5,251 bases of DNA from Bacteroidota bacterium (GTDB taxonomy: Bacteria; Bacteroidota; Kryptoniia; Kryptoniales; JAKASW01): NCBI GenBank assembly GCA_021785235.1, contig JAJYGB010000014.1, positions 1 to 5,251 of the forward strand, read 5' to 3'. A model generated the notes under the pieces. That model saw nothing but the letters and a program-made list of their open reading frames with translations, was not told the origin of the DNA and searched no databases. Made by a program: the position numbers and the translations under genes. Positions 1 to 5,035 of this stretch are shown piece after piece; position 1 is the stretch's first letter, and every line of letters begins with the position of its first letter.

Positions 1-2
1 TG

Positions 3-215
3 TTCGGGACTCCCGGATGGCCGCCGGTTGAAGTTAAAAACGATCGGTTCGCAATGCCAGAATTTGTCCCGGAAGATAGCCGGAAGATTAACTTTTCAAG
101 TCGCGGCGGTGAAAAAACCGCCGCAATCCTGACGCTGAAGAGTTCCTTCGTCGACCCCGAACTGATCAGTCTAAGCTTTGAAGCCTTCGGTCAGCTCGCG
201 TTTTTCGGAATTTGA
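3..215 (+). CDS. Possible 3' end of a rightward hypothetical gene (weak)
   Basis: An open frame enters from the left edge and runs to a TGA at 213-215, about 70 codons. Its residues include FGTPGWPPVEVKNDRFAMPE and, later, KTAAILTLKSSFVDPELI. First codon positions look purine-rich, which is mildly coding-like. Against it, at least one other plus frame and one minus frame are also open across much of this short stretch, I recognise no domain, and the last 45 bases would overlap the 3' end of the RNase E/G gene in a convergent arrangement. No function is proposed. It could equally be non-coding spacer downstream of the ribonuclease gene. Confidence 0.2.
   Translation, partial: FGTPGWPPVEVKNDRFAMPEFVPEDSRKINFSSRGGEKTAAILTLKSSFVDPELISLSFEAFGQLAFFGI
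103..124 (-). other. Perfect 8-bp stem-loop downstream of the RNase E/G gene
   Basis: The arms GCGGCGGT (103-110) and ACCGCCGC (117-124) are perfect reverse complements around a 6-nt loop. The element starts 47 bases past the ribonuclease stop codon, a usual place for a terminator or 3'-end-protecting hairpin. Read on the minus strand the loop is the T-rich part and no T-run follows the stem, so it is not a standard intrinsic terminator. A 3'-stabilising or Rho-associated structure is possible. Confidence 0.4.
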
Positions 216-1799
216 GTAGACCTTGAAAGAGTTCACCGGCATTGTCGGGTCGGTTTCGAGTCTGATGATCGCCTTGTTCTTCCACATAAGGCTCGACAGA
301 TGGCTCGGTTTTCCTTCTTTAAGATAGAAGGCAACATAGGGGTGGACCGTGAGTTTGAAGAATCTCCCGCCGTGTCCCTCGGTCCTGAACCTTCCAAACC
401 AGCCGGTTATATCGGTGAGGACGGTGGCCCTGCTCTGGACAATGCCGGTTCCCGCGCAAACCGGGCAAGTTTCGCTGAAGGACTGCATTATGCTCTGCCT
501 TATCCGCTGGCGGGTGATCTGCACCAGGCCGAATTCGGTCATCGGAAGGACCGTTGACTTTGCCCTGTCTCTTCTGAATTCTTTCCGGAGTTCCTCATAT
601 ACTTTGCGCTTGTTCCGCTCGTCGTCAAGATCTATGAAGTCGATGACGATGATTCCACCGATGTCCCGCAGTCGAAGTTGTCGGACAACTTCACGCGAGG
701 CTTCCATGTTAGTGCGCAGCGAGTTCTGCTCCTGTTCCCTGCTTGCGGCATAGCGGCCGCTGTTGACATCGATCACGGTCATTGCCTCGGTCGCGTCTAT
801 GACGATATACCCGCCGGTTTTCAGCGGAACTCGTCTGCCGAGCGATTCCTGCATATCTTTTGCGACACCGAACACGTCGAAGATCGGCTGCCTTCCGCGA
901 TAGAACTCGATCTTGTCGACAAGATTCGGCGAGAACCACTTCACGTAAGTCGTAATTTCCTTGTAGAGCCGTCTCGAATCCACGACGACCCGCTGCACTT
1001 CGTTGTTGAAGAGATCACGGATCACGCTTGAGACGGTGGACAAATCTTTATAAAGGAGGATCGGGGGTTGTTCTGTCTTCAGGCTTTTCTCGATTTCCCG
1101 CCAGGTCTTGATTAGCTGACCGAGGTCGTTCTTCAAGAGTTCTTCTTCTTTGCCTTCAGCGACAGTCCTGATGATCACACCGAACCCTTCGGGGAGCATA
1201 CTCCTGATAATTCTTCTCAGCCTCTTCTTCTCACGGAAATTGTAGAGTTTTTTGGAAACGCCGATGCGGCCGTCGAATGGGAGAAGAACCAGGTATCTTC
1301 CCGGAAGCGATACCTTGCTGGTGACACGCACACCCTTCTTGCCGACGGGCTCCTTGGTCACCTGGACTATTATGCTCTGGCCGCGGTCGAGCTTGACTTC
1401 TCTTTGAGGCGGGCGGAAGCTTCTTTGCTGGACGGGTTGAGGACGCTGGGGTGGTTGCGGGTGCGCCGGGTGTTCTGCCGGTGAAGCGACGGTCACCTTT
1501 TCGTCATCATCGTCGTCATCGTCGTCCATTTCGGATTCATCTTCGCCGATCAGCGAAGAATACTCGTCTATATTGGGGTCGACGTCGGAGAAATGGAGAA
1601 AGGCGTCCTGCTTGTGCCCGATGTCGATGAATGCCGCCCGGATGCCCGGCATAACTCTTGCGATTCTCCCCAAATAGATGTCGCCGACCATCCGCTCTTT
1701 ACCGGGAGTGTCGACAAAGATCTCTGCGAGCTTGCCGTCCTCGGTAATTGCGATTCGTACCTGGTCGGCAGTCTCATTGATTACGATCTCCTTCTTCAT
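171..1799 (-). CDS. rng: Ribonuclease E/G family endoribonuclease
   Basis: A 542-residue single-strand-specific endoribonuclease of the RNase E/G family, expected to act in the cytoplasm or at the inner membrane in rRNA maturation, tRNA processing and mRNA decay. The S1 domain opens at about residue 36 (GRIARVMPGIRAAFIDIG) and resumes after an insert with QSIIVQVTKEPVGKKGVRVT. The 5'-monophosphate-sensing region has RTVAEG (R211/T212). The catalytic region has EAMTVIDVNSG (D344) and GGIIVIDFID (D387), matching by motif and by 43-residue spacing the magnesium-binding Asp pair D303/D346 of E. coli RNase E. The zinc-link CPVCAGTG (C445, C448) follows. E. coli RNase G has 489 residues; most of the excess here is a roughly 55-residue acidic and proline-rich insert (84-138). 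There is no long RNase E-type C-terminal scaffold, so RNase G is the better name. The ATG is preceded by AGCAGG at 5 bases. Confidence 0.96.
   Translation of the reverse strand: MKKEIVINETADQVRIAITEDGKLAEIFVDTPGKERMVGDIYLGRIARVMPGIRAAFIDIGHKQDAFLHFSDVDPNIDEYSSLIGEDESEMDDDDDDDDEKVTVASPAEHPAHPQPPQRPQPVQQRSFRPPQREVKLDRGQSIIVQVTKEPVGKKGVRVTSKVSLPGRYLVLLPFDGRIGVSKKLYNFREKKRLRRIIRSMLPEGFGVIIRTVAEGKEEELLKNDLGQLIKTWREIEKSLKTEQPPILLYKDLSTVSSVIRDLFNNEVQRVVVDSRRLYKEITTYVKWFSPNLVDKIEFYRGRQPIFDVFGVAKDMQESLGRRVPLKTGGYIVIDATEAMTVIDVNSGRYAASREQEQNSLRTNMEASREVVRQLRLRDIGGIIVIDFIDLDDERNKRKVYEELRKEFRRDRAKSTVLPMTEFGLVQITRQRIRQSIMQSFSETCPVCAGTGIVQSRATVLTDITGWFGRFRTEGHGGRFFKLTVHPYVAFYLKEGKPSHLSSLMWKNKAIIRLETDPTMPVNSFKVYSNSEKRELTEGFKA
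1386..1550 (-). other. Acidic then proline/glutamine-rich insert within the S1 domain of RNase E/G
   Basis: Residues about 84-138 of the ribonuclease interrupt the S1 fold. The segment begins with acidic residues including eight consecutive Asp (D92-D99, encoded at 1503-1526 by mixed GAC/GAT codons), then a stretch rich in Pro, Gln and His (PAEHPAHPQPPQRPQPVQQR), ending in a basic portion (RSFRPPQREVKLDRG). E. coli RNase G has only a short connection at the equivalent point. The composition predicts a disordered, flexible loop. The reading frame is intact on both sides, so it is a true in-frame insertion and not a frameshift. Confidence 0.75.
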
Positions 1800-2292
1800 A
1801 GATACCTGCTCTGTTCTTTTTGAGCGGAGATCGGCTTAGACTGTCATCCAGATACTCGATCCGTGACCCTGCGATGTGATTCCCCAAAACTCTTCTAGAG
1901 TGTATGTGACGATGGTAAAAAGAAACCGCGCCGCTGTGAGGCACGTCTGTCATCTTCGTATCACAACCCGGAGATCCTCCGGACACTGCAAAGATCGCGA
2001 CCGCCTGAAGCGATCCTTTCGAGGTGAGAAATGAATTGGAATTCCTGCCGCTACATGGAACGGCCTCTCTCCCCGAATGATAGAAAACACTCTCATGAAC
2101 ACACTGGAGATAGTCTGAAACGACTCCGCAAATAGTGTTTAGAAATGATTTGACGGATGAAGGGATTATCCCTTCCCCAAATGCTAAAACCGAAGAAACC
2201 GATAACGACACTGCCCGGAAGCCGGCCATGGATGCGATACCTGACCTCTCAAAATCCGATTTCCAGCCTGCCATGCTATGTCGTTTTAACAC
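1774..2292 (-). CDS. Dubious 172-codon open frame overlapping the RNase E/G start
   Basis: An uninterrupted frame from a GTG codon at 2292 to a TGA at 1774-1776, running 26 bases into the ribonuclease gene. The product would be unusually rich in Ser with scattered Cys and His, and I recognise no family or conserved motif. The GTG has no clear Shine-Dalgarno sequence. From the internal Met at residue 22 the sequence (MAGFRAVSLSVSSVLAFGEG) superficially resembles a signal peptide, but the rest does not look like a folded protein. Likely a chance frame in a leader region; a lineage-specific or decayed gene cannot be excluded. Confidence 0.18.
   Translation of the reverse strand: MLKRHSMAGWKSDFERSGIASMAGFRAVSLSVSSVLAFGEGIIPSSVKSFLNTICGVVSDYLQCVHESVFYHSGREAVPCSGRNSNSFLTSKGSLQAVAIFAVSGGSPGCDTKMTDVPHSGAVSFYHRHIHSRRVLGNHIAGSRIEYLDDSLSRSPLKKNRAGIYEEGDRNQ
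1805..1810 (-). promoter_or_regulatory. Ribosome binding site of the RNase E/G gene
   Basis: AGCAGG on the minus strand ends 5 bases before the ATG at 1799. It differs from the AGGAGG consensus at one position. It supports the chosen start, and the protein start MKKEIVINET aligns with the N-terminus expected for the family. Confidence 0.55.
2159..2175. repeat. 17-bp near-perfect palindrome
   Basis: GAAGGGATTATCCCTTC reads as two 8-bp arms that are exact reverse complements around one central base. As DNA it has the form of an operator for a dimeric regulator. As RNA it would form a 7-bp hairpin with a 3-nt loop. It lies about 360 bases upstream of the ribonuclease start, outside any trusted gene. 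No known regulator motif is recognised. Confidence 0.45.
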
Positions 2293-2332
2293 CGATATAC
2301 CGATTGTTGAACTTCAAAATTTTTAAAGAGCC

Positions 2333-2368
2333 CCCGATGCCGCATCCGTTTAACTGCGACACATCGGG
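2333..2368 (-). other. Stem-loop downstream of the SRP RNA gene
   Basis: Arms CCCGATG (2333-2339) and CATCGGG (2362-2368) pair exactly, with an inner 4-bp helix CGCA/TGCG (2341-2344 with 2355-2358). Read on the minus strand it lies about 20-55 bases past the SRP RNA T-tract and is followed by GGCTCTTTAAAAATTTT, which is T/A-rich but not a clean T-run. It could be a backup terminator separating the RNA genes from the ribonuclease gene, or simply leader structure. Confidence 0.3.
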
Positions 2369-2386
2369 CGGTTCTATCGAGCCGTG

Positions 2387-2394
2387 AAAAAAAA
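2387..2394 (-). terminator. T8 tract ending the SRP RNA
   Basis: Eight consecutive T residues on the minus strand start two bases after the closing 9-bp helix of the SRP RNA (5' GAGGTCAAG paired with CTTGGCCTC 3'). The RNA's own terminal helix followed by a U-run gives the geometry of an intrinsic terminator, with the whole SRP hairpin acting as the stem. Confidence 0.6.
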
Positions 2395-2396
2395 GA

Positions 2397-2496
2397 GAGG
2401 CCAAGCTTACTGTGTCACACGGTCAGTACGCTTACCGTTGCTTCCTTCCGGACCTGGCGGGGTTCGGCAACCTTCCGTTGCACAGGACTTGACCTC
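2397..2496 (-). ncRNA. ffs: Signal recognition particle RNA (4.5S type)
   Basis: A 100-nt bacterial small SRP RNA. It binds Ffh to form the particle that targets nascent membrane and secreted proteins to FtsY and the translocon. The diagnostic apical segment AGGTCCGGAAGGAAGC is present, with the GGAA tetraloop at 2446-2449 and the Ffh-binding internal loops around it, flanked by GTTGC/GCAAC pairing. The ends form a 9-bp helix (GAGGTCAAG with CTTGGCCTC, one G-U) followed by CTGTG/CACAG, giving the expected single long hairpin. No Alu domain is present, as usual for Gram-negative bacteria. It lies 42 bases downstream of tRNA-Ala on the same strand, so the two may share a transcript. Ends are set from helix pairing. 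Confidence 0.95.
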
Positions 2497-2538
2497 AAAA
2501 ACTCATTCCATTGCTTTCATTGAACTAAAACTCTCCTG

Positions 2539-2611
2539 TGGAGCAGAGGGGAGTCGAACCCCCGACCTCCAGAGTGCGATTCTGGCGCTCTCCCAACTGA
2601 GCTACTGCCCC
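2539..2611 (-). tRNA. tRNA-Ala (anticodon CGC)
   Basis: A 73-nt cloverleaf: acceptor arms GGGGCAG and CTGCTCC, D arm GCTC/GAGC, anticodon arm CCAGA/TCTGG, variable loop AGGTC, T arm GGGGG/CCCCT around TTCGACT, discriminator A73. The 7-nt anticodon loop is ATCGCAC, giving anticodon CGC (2576-2578), which reads GCG (Ala). The G3-U70 wobble pair in the acceptor stem, the main alanyl-tRNA synthetase identity element, is present and confirms the alanine assignment. The CCA tail is not encoded (A73 is followed by CAGG), so it must be added by nucleotidyltransferase. SRP RNA follows 42 bases downstream. Confidence 0.97.
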
Positions 2612-2622
2612 TCGTCTTCCTC

Positions 2623-2651
2623 CCTCTTTCCTGATGTAATGCCGAAAGAGG
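2623..2651 (-). other. 8-bp stem-loop just upstream of tRNA-Ala
   Basis: CCTCTTTC (2623-2630) and GAAAGAGG (2644-2651) are exact reverse complements around a 13-nt loop. On the minus strand the hairpin ends 11 bases before the tRNA 5' end, followed by a purine-rich GGAAGACGA-like flank. It has no T-run, so it is not a clear terminator for hldD. It could be 5'-leader structure of the tRNA precursor. Confidence 0.35.
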
Positions 2652-2685
2652 CCGGAACACGAAGTTTTCAGCGATTTTCACTAAC

Positions 2686-2714
2686 AATTTAACACTGCGG
2701 CTATAGGAGTGCAA
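2686..2714 (-). promoter_or_regulatory. Weak candidate promoter for tRNA-Ala/SRP RNA
   Basis: TTGCAC (2709-2714) and TAAATT (2686-2691) are separated by exactly 17 bases on the minus strand, with T/A-rich sequence upstream. The matches to sigma-70 consensus are only 3/6 and 4/6, and other phyla use different boxes. The position, about 70 bases before the tRNA and after the hldD stop, is sensible. Tentative. Confidence 0.22.
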
Positions 2715-2750
2715 ATGATTAAAAATCCCGGAGAATCAAGATTGTGCCGT

Positions 2751-3746
2751 CTATTCGCCGAGCCGTTTTCCGGCCACGAGGTAGTTTCTGACGTAATCTT
2801 TTACCGCATCCTCGATGCTCGTCATCCGGCCCGCATATCCCGCCTTCCTGATCCTGGATATATCCGCGCATGTGTAATACTGGTACTTATCGCGGATAGT
2901 TGCCGGCATATCCACATAGTCGATTTCCTGAGGTTTCCCGGTCGCGGCAAAGATCGCCGCCGCAAGCCGGTTCCAGGTATTTGCGGTGCCGCTCCCGATA
3001 TTGAAGAGCCCGCCGATCGTTTTCTTTTCCAGAAAGAAGAGCGTCATATCTACCGCGTCTTTGACGTAAATGAAATCGCGGACCTGCTCTCCGTCTTTAT
3101 AATCGTTTCTGTAGGACTTAAAGAGCCGCATCTTCCCTGTGGACTGAATTTGCTCGAAGGCTTTCAGCACGACCGAGCTCATGTCTCCTTTGTGATATTC
3201 GTTCGGGCCGTAGACATTGAAATATTTCAATCCGACTATTCTATCGAGTAGCCCGCGCCTCATGGCCCATTGGTCAAAAAGCTGCTTTGAATATCCGTAC
3301 ATGTTTAGCGGCCTGAGCGAGTCGACCTTGCTTTCGCCGTCCTCAAAACCGTTACTGCCGTCGCCGTAAGTGGCCGCGCTGGATGCATAGATGAAGCGGG
3401 CGCCTTCATTGACTGCGACGATTGCAAGTTGTCTGGTGTACTCAAAGTTGTTTCGTACCAGGTATGTCGCATCTGTCTCGGTCGTCGACGAACATGCCCC
3501 CATATGTATGATGGCCTCGATCGGCTCCCTGTCAGATCTCATCCGGGCAGCAAGCCTCTGGTTCACCACGAGACTCAGGAATTCATCTTTCTCCATATAA
3601 TCGTGATACCTGAGCGGCACAAGGTTTTTCCACTTCTCGTCCGTTCCAAGATTATCGACTATGAGAACATCTTCTTTTCCGAGCTGGTTCAGCTTCCAGA
3701 CGATCGCACTGCCGATGAATCCCGCCCCTCCAGTCACAATTATCAT
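2751..3746 (-). CDS. hldD: ADP-L-glycero-D-manno-heptose 6-epimerase
   Basis: A 331-residue short-chain dehydrogenase-type epimerase that converts ADP-D-glycero-beta-D-manno-heptose to the L-glycero form, the last step in making the heptose donor for LPS inner core; cytoplasmic. The N-terminal Rossmann motif is TGGAGFIG (5-12), followed by the family-typical IVDNLGTDEKWKNLV. HMGACSSTTE (81-90), YASSAATYG (120-128) and the catalytic YGYSK (Y150, K154) match E. coli HldD closely. K186 in EYHKGDM matches the second catalytic lysine region (E. coli K178). KYFNVYGP and RDFIYVKDAVD are also conserved. E. coli HldD has 310 residues. The ATG at 3746 was chosen because the Rossmann motif starts right after it and AAGGA lies 5 bases upstream; an upstream TTG would add 25 Cys-rich residues without family support. 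It starts 119 bases past the dprA stop, so it may have its own promoter. Confidence 0.96.
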   Translation of the reverse strand: MIIVTGGAGFIGSAIVWKLNQLGKEDVLIVDNLGTDEKWKNLVPLRYHDYMEKDEFLSLVVNQRLAARMRSDREPIEAIIHMGACSSTTETDATYLVRNNFEYTRQLAIVAVNEGARFIYASSAATYGDGSNGFEDGESKVDSLRPLNMYGYSKQLFDQWAMRRGLLDRIVGLKYFNVYGPNEYHKGDMSSVVLKAFEQIQSTGKMRLFKSYRNDYKDGEQVRDFIYVKDAVDMTLFFLEKKTIGGLFNIGSGTANTWNRLAAAIFAATGKPQEIDYVDMPATIRDKYQYYTCADISRIRKAGYAGRMTSIEDAVKDYVRNYLVAGKRLGE

Positions 3747-3751
3747 AAAAT

Positions 3752-3758
3752 TCCTTCT
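3752..3758 (-). promoter_or_regulatory. Ribosome binding site deciding the hldD start
   Basis: AGAAGGA on the minus strand ends 5 bases before the ATG at 3746. It favours this ATG over an in-frame TTG 75 bases upstream that would lengthen the protein ahead of the Rossmann motif. Confidence 0.7.
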
Positions 3759-3790
3759 TCTATTCCATGCTGTTTGAGAACAATTGCAAA

Positions 3791-3805
3791 GTGTGCAGGG
3801 CACAC
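3791..3805 (-). other. Small stem-loop in the dprA-hldD gap
   Basis: GTGTGC (3791-3796) and GCACAC (3800-3805) are exact reverse complements around a 3-nt loop. The element lies about 45-60 bases before the hldD start, where a promoter or operator would be expected. No T-run follows. Confidence 0.3.
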
Positions 3806-3819
3806 AGGGCGACGCGGAC

Positions 3820-3836
3820 AATTTCCGAAATTTCCG
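3820..3836. repeat. Tandem 8-bp direct repeat in the dprA-hldD gap
   Basis: AATTTCCG occurs at 3820-3827 and again at 3829-3836, a 9-bp period, about 75-90 bases upstream of hldD. The centre, GAAATTTC, is itself self-complementary. It may be a regulator site or chance; no known motif is recognised. Confidence 0.3.
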
Positions 3837-3865
3837 TCACGCGCTTTGTGCTCTGCTCTCAGCGC

Positions 3866-4972
3866 CTATTCACACTTTACAAAATACTTTCCGGGGAGCT
3901 GTTTGACAATACCCTTCAGTTCGAGACTAAGCAACTGGACAAGAAGGTCGGATATCGCAATTCCGCATCTTTCCCCGAGTGCATCTATGTGTTCAGGTTC
4001 TTCCGTGAGCAATTCGAACACCTTCTGTTCGAAAATGGTCAACTGTATTTTTGGTGGCGGCGGTGTTTGCCGCTTCAGAATCGGTTTCAACCTGTACTTG
4101 AGTTCTTCAAGGACGTCGGTAATGTCTTCAACGAGTTTCGCCCGTCCTTCCCTGATCAGCTTGTTGGTCCCGCGGCTTTTCTTCTCGAAGACGGATCCCG
4201 GTACAGCAAAGACCTCCCTGTTCTGATCGAGGGCCGACCCCGCGGTAATCATCGCGCCGCCATTGATATCAGTCTCGATCAAAATCGTGCCCAGTGAAAT
4301 TCCGCTGATTATCCTGTTGCGGCGCGGGAAATTGACGGCATCAGGTTTTGAACCCATATAGTACTCCGAGATAATGGCACCTCCCATGAGAATCTGGTCA
4401 GCCAGCCTTCTGTTCTCGCTCGGGTAAATTACATCAACGCCGCTTCCGAGTACGGCTACCGTCCTGCCGCCCGATCTGACGGTCGTCATGTGGGCCAGCG
4501 TATCGATCCCCCGCGCCAGTCCCGACACAACGATGATTCCTTGTTCAGAAAGCTCGGCTGCAAACTTCTCGGCCACATGCTTGCCGTATGTTGTCGGATT
4601 CCGCGTGCCGACGATCGCAACAGAGTATTTGTCGGAAGGCGAAAGCTTGCCCCGCACGAAGAGCATCACCGGCGGGTCGTAAATCTTCTTGAGATTCTCC
4701 GGAAAGTCACTGTCCCAGAACGTGACCAGGTTTGCATCCCATTTATTGAGTCTTGATAGCTGAACCTGCACCTCTTTTTCGAAATCACCACGTGAGAGTA
4801 TTCTTCTTGCCAGGCCCCGGTCGATGCCTTCCACCGAAACGAGTTGTTTTTCCCCCGCAGCCAGAACAGATTCGGGATCACCGAAATGATTGACGAGTGC
4901 ACGGAGTCGCGCGGCGCCGACCCCCTGAACCATCGAGAGGCTCAGTAGCGTACGAACGTCCATCGTACTCAA
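3866..4972 (-). CDS. dprA: DNA-processing protein DprA (Smf family)
   Basis: A 368-residue DprA. The family binds incoming single-stranded DNA in the cytoplasm during natural transformation, protects it and loads RecA; it is also widely kept in bacteria not known to be competent. Domains in order: helix-hairpin-helix/SAM-like N-terminus (about 10-60, MVQGVGAARLRALVNHFG and SVEGIDRGLARRIL); Rossmann DprA core (about 75-290) with VGTRNPTTYG (121-130), SGLARGID (150-157), FPRRNRIISGIS (215-226) and FAVPGS (255-260); a TPPPP linker (303-307); and a C-terminal winged helix (about 312-368). The length is typical of three-domain DprA. The TTG at 4972 is chosen because GGAAGG lies 8 bases upstream; the ATG three codons later (4963) is 17 bases from that site and is the alternative. 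It follows the histidine kinase by 63 bases. The frame is intact and the family motifs are conserved, so it is probably functional. Confidence 0.95.
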   Translation of the reverse strand: MSTMDVRTLLSLSMVQGVGAARLRALVNHFGDPESVLAAGEKQLVSVEGIDRGLARRILSRGDFEKEVQVQLSRLNKWDANLVTFWDSDFPENLKKIYDPPVMLFVRGKLSPSDKYSVAIVGTRNPTTYGKHVAEKFAAELSEQGIIVVSGLARGIDTLAHMTTVRSGGRTVAVLGSGVDVIYPSENRRLADQILMGGAIISEYYMGSKPDAVNFPRRNRIISGISLGTILIETDINGGAMITAGSALDQNREVFAVPGSVFEKKSRGTNKLIREGRAKLVEDITDVLEELKYRLKPILKRQTPPPPKIQLTIFEQKVFELLTEEPEHIDALGERCGIAISDLLVQLLSLELKGIVKQLPGKYFVKCE

Positions 4973-4980
4973 ATCGGATG

Positions 4981-4986
4981 CCTTCC
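4981..4986 (-). promoter_or_regulatory. Ribosome binding site favouring a TTG start for dprA
   Basis: GGAAGG on the minus strand lies 8 bases before the TTG at 4972, good spacing, but 17 bases before the next in-frame ATG (4963), which is too far. Hence the TTG is preferred, adding only three residues. Confidence 0.5.
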
Positions 4987-4995
4987 ATGTATCAG

Positions 4996-5012
4996 GGCTG
5001 CACTGGGCAGCC
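4996..5012 (-). other. Stem-loop between the histidine kinase and dprA
   Basis: GGCTGC (4996-5001) and GCAGCC (5007-5012) pair exactly around a 5-nt loop within the 63-base gap. No T-run follows, so it does not look like an intrinsic terminator. It could be a processing or stability element within a shared transcript. Confidence 0.3.
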
Positions 5013-5035
5013 GGAGTCTGGTCCCGGATCGCCTT

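Larger units (their letters stand above)
1800..2386. other. Gene-poor stretch: probable RNase E/G leader with three stem-loops
   Basis: About 590 bases between the ribonuclease start and the SRP RNA 3' tract hold no convincing gene. Minus-strand inverted repeats are present: 6-bp arms CCGGAG/CTCCGG with a 3-nt loop (1968-1982); nine pairs including one G-U, arms at 1990-1998 and 2010-2018; and GAAGGGA/TCCCTTC (2159-2175). A fourth, with 7-bp arms, is at 2333-2368. I looked for the hallmark sequences of RNase P RNA and tmRNA and did not find them. An AT-rich run lies at about 2300-2327, but I could not fix a convincing promoter. Known E. coli rne has a long autoregulatory leader; whether this stretch works similarly is inference. 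Confidence 0.45.

Noticed and set aside
1912..2034. Short Arg-rich plus-strand frame of about 40 codons
   Set aside because: Length is within chance, the composition reflects the hairpin arms it crosses, and no ribosome site is evident.
1800..2386. RNase P RNA, tmRNA or similar structured RNA in the leader
   Set aside because: The conserved sequence blocks I know for RNase P RNA and tmRNA are absent on both strands. A covariance-model search would settle it.
2135..2387. Two small plus-strand frames (63 and 76 codons) in the gene-poor stretch
   Set aside because: No ribosome site of note, no recognisable motif, and they overlap each other in different frames.
2384..2714. Protein frames across the SRP RNA and tRNA on both strands
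   Set aside because: The bases are fully explained by the two RNA genes and their secondary structures.
2709..3251. 180-codon plus-strand frame opposite hldD
   Set aside because: It lies almost entirely antisense to a clear, conserved hldD gene, so it is a shadow frame.
3747..3821. N-terminal extension of HldD from a TTG start (25 residues, Cys-rich)
   Set aside because: The family begins at the Rossmann motif MIIVTGGAGFIG; AAGGA is placed 5 bases before the ATG at 3746; the extension has no resemblance to homologues.
3841..3865. GCGCT/AGCGC inverted repeat right after the dprA stop as a terminator
   Set aside because: Only a 5-bp stem with a 15-nt loop, and no T-run follows on the minus strand.
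3429..4297. Long plus-strand frames opposite dprA and the start of hldD
   Set aside because: Antisense to well-supported genes, with no recognisable domain.
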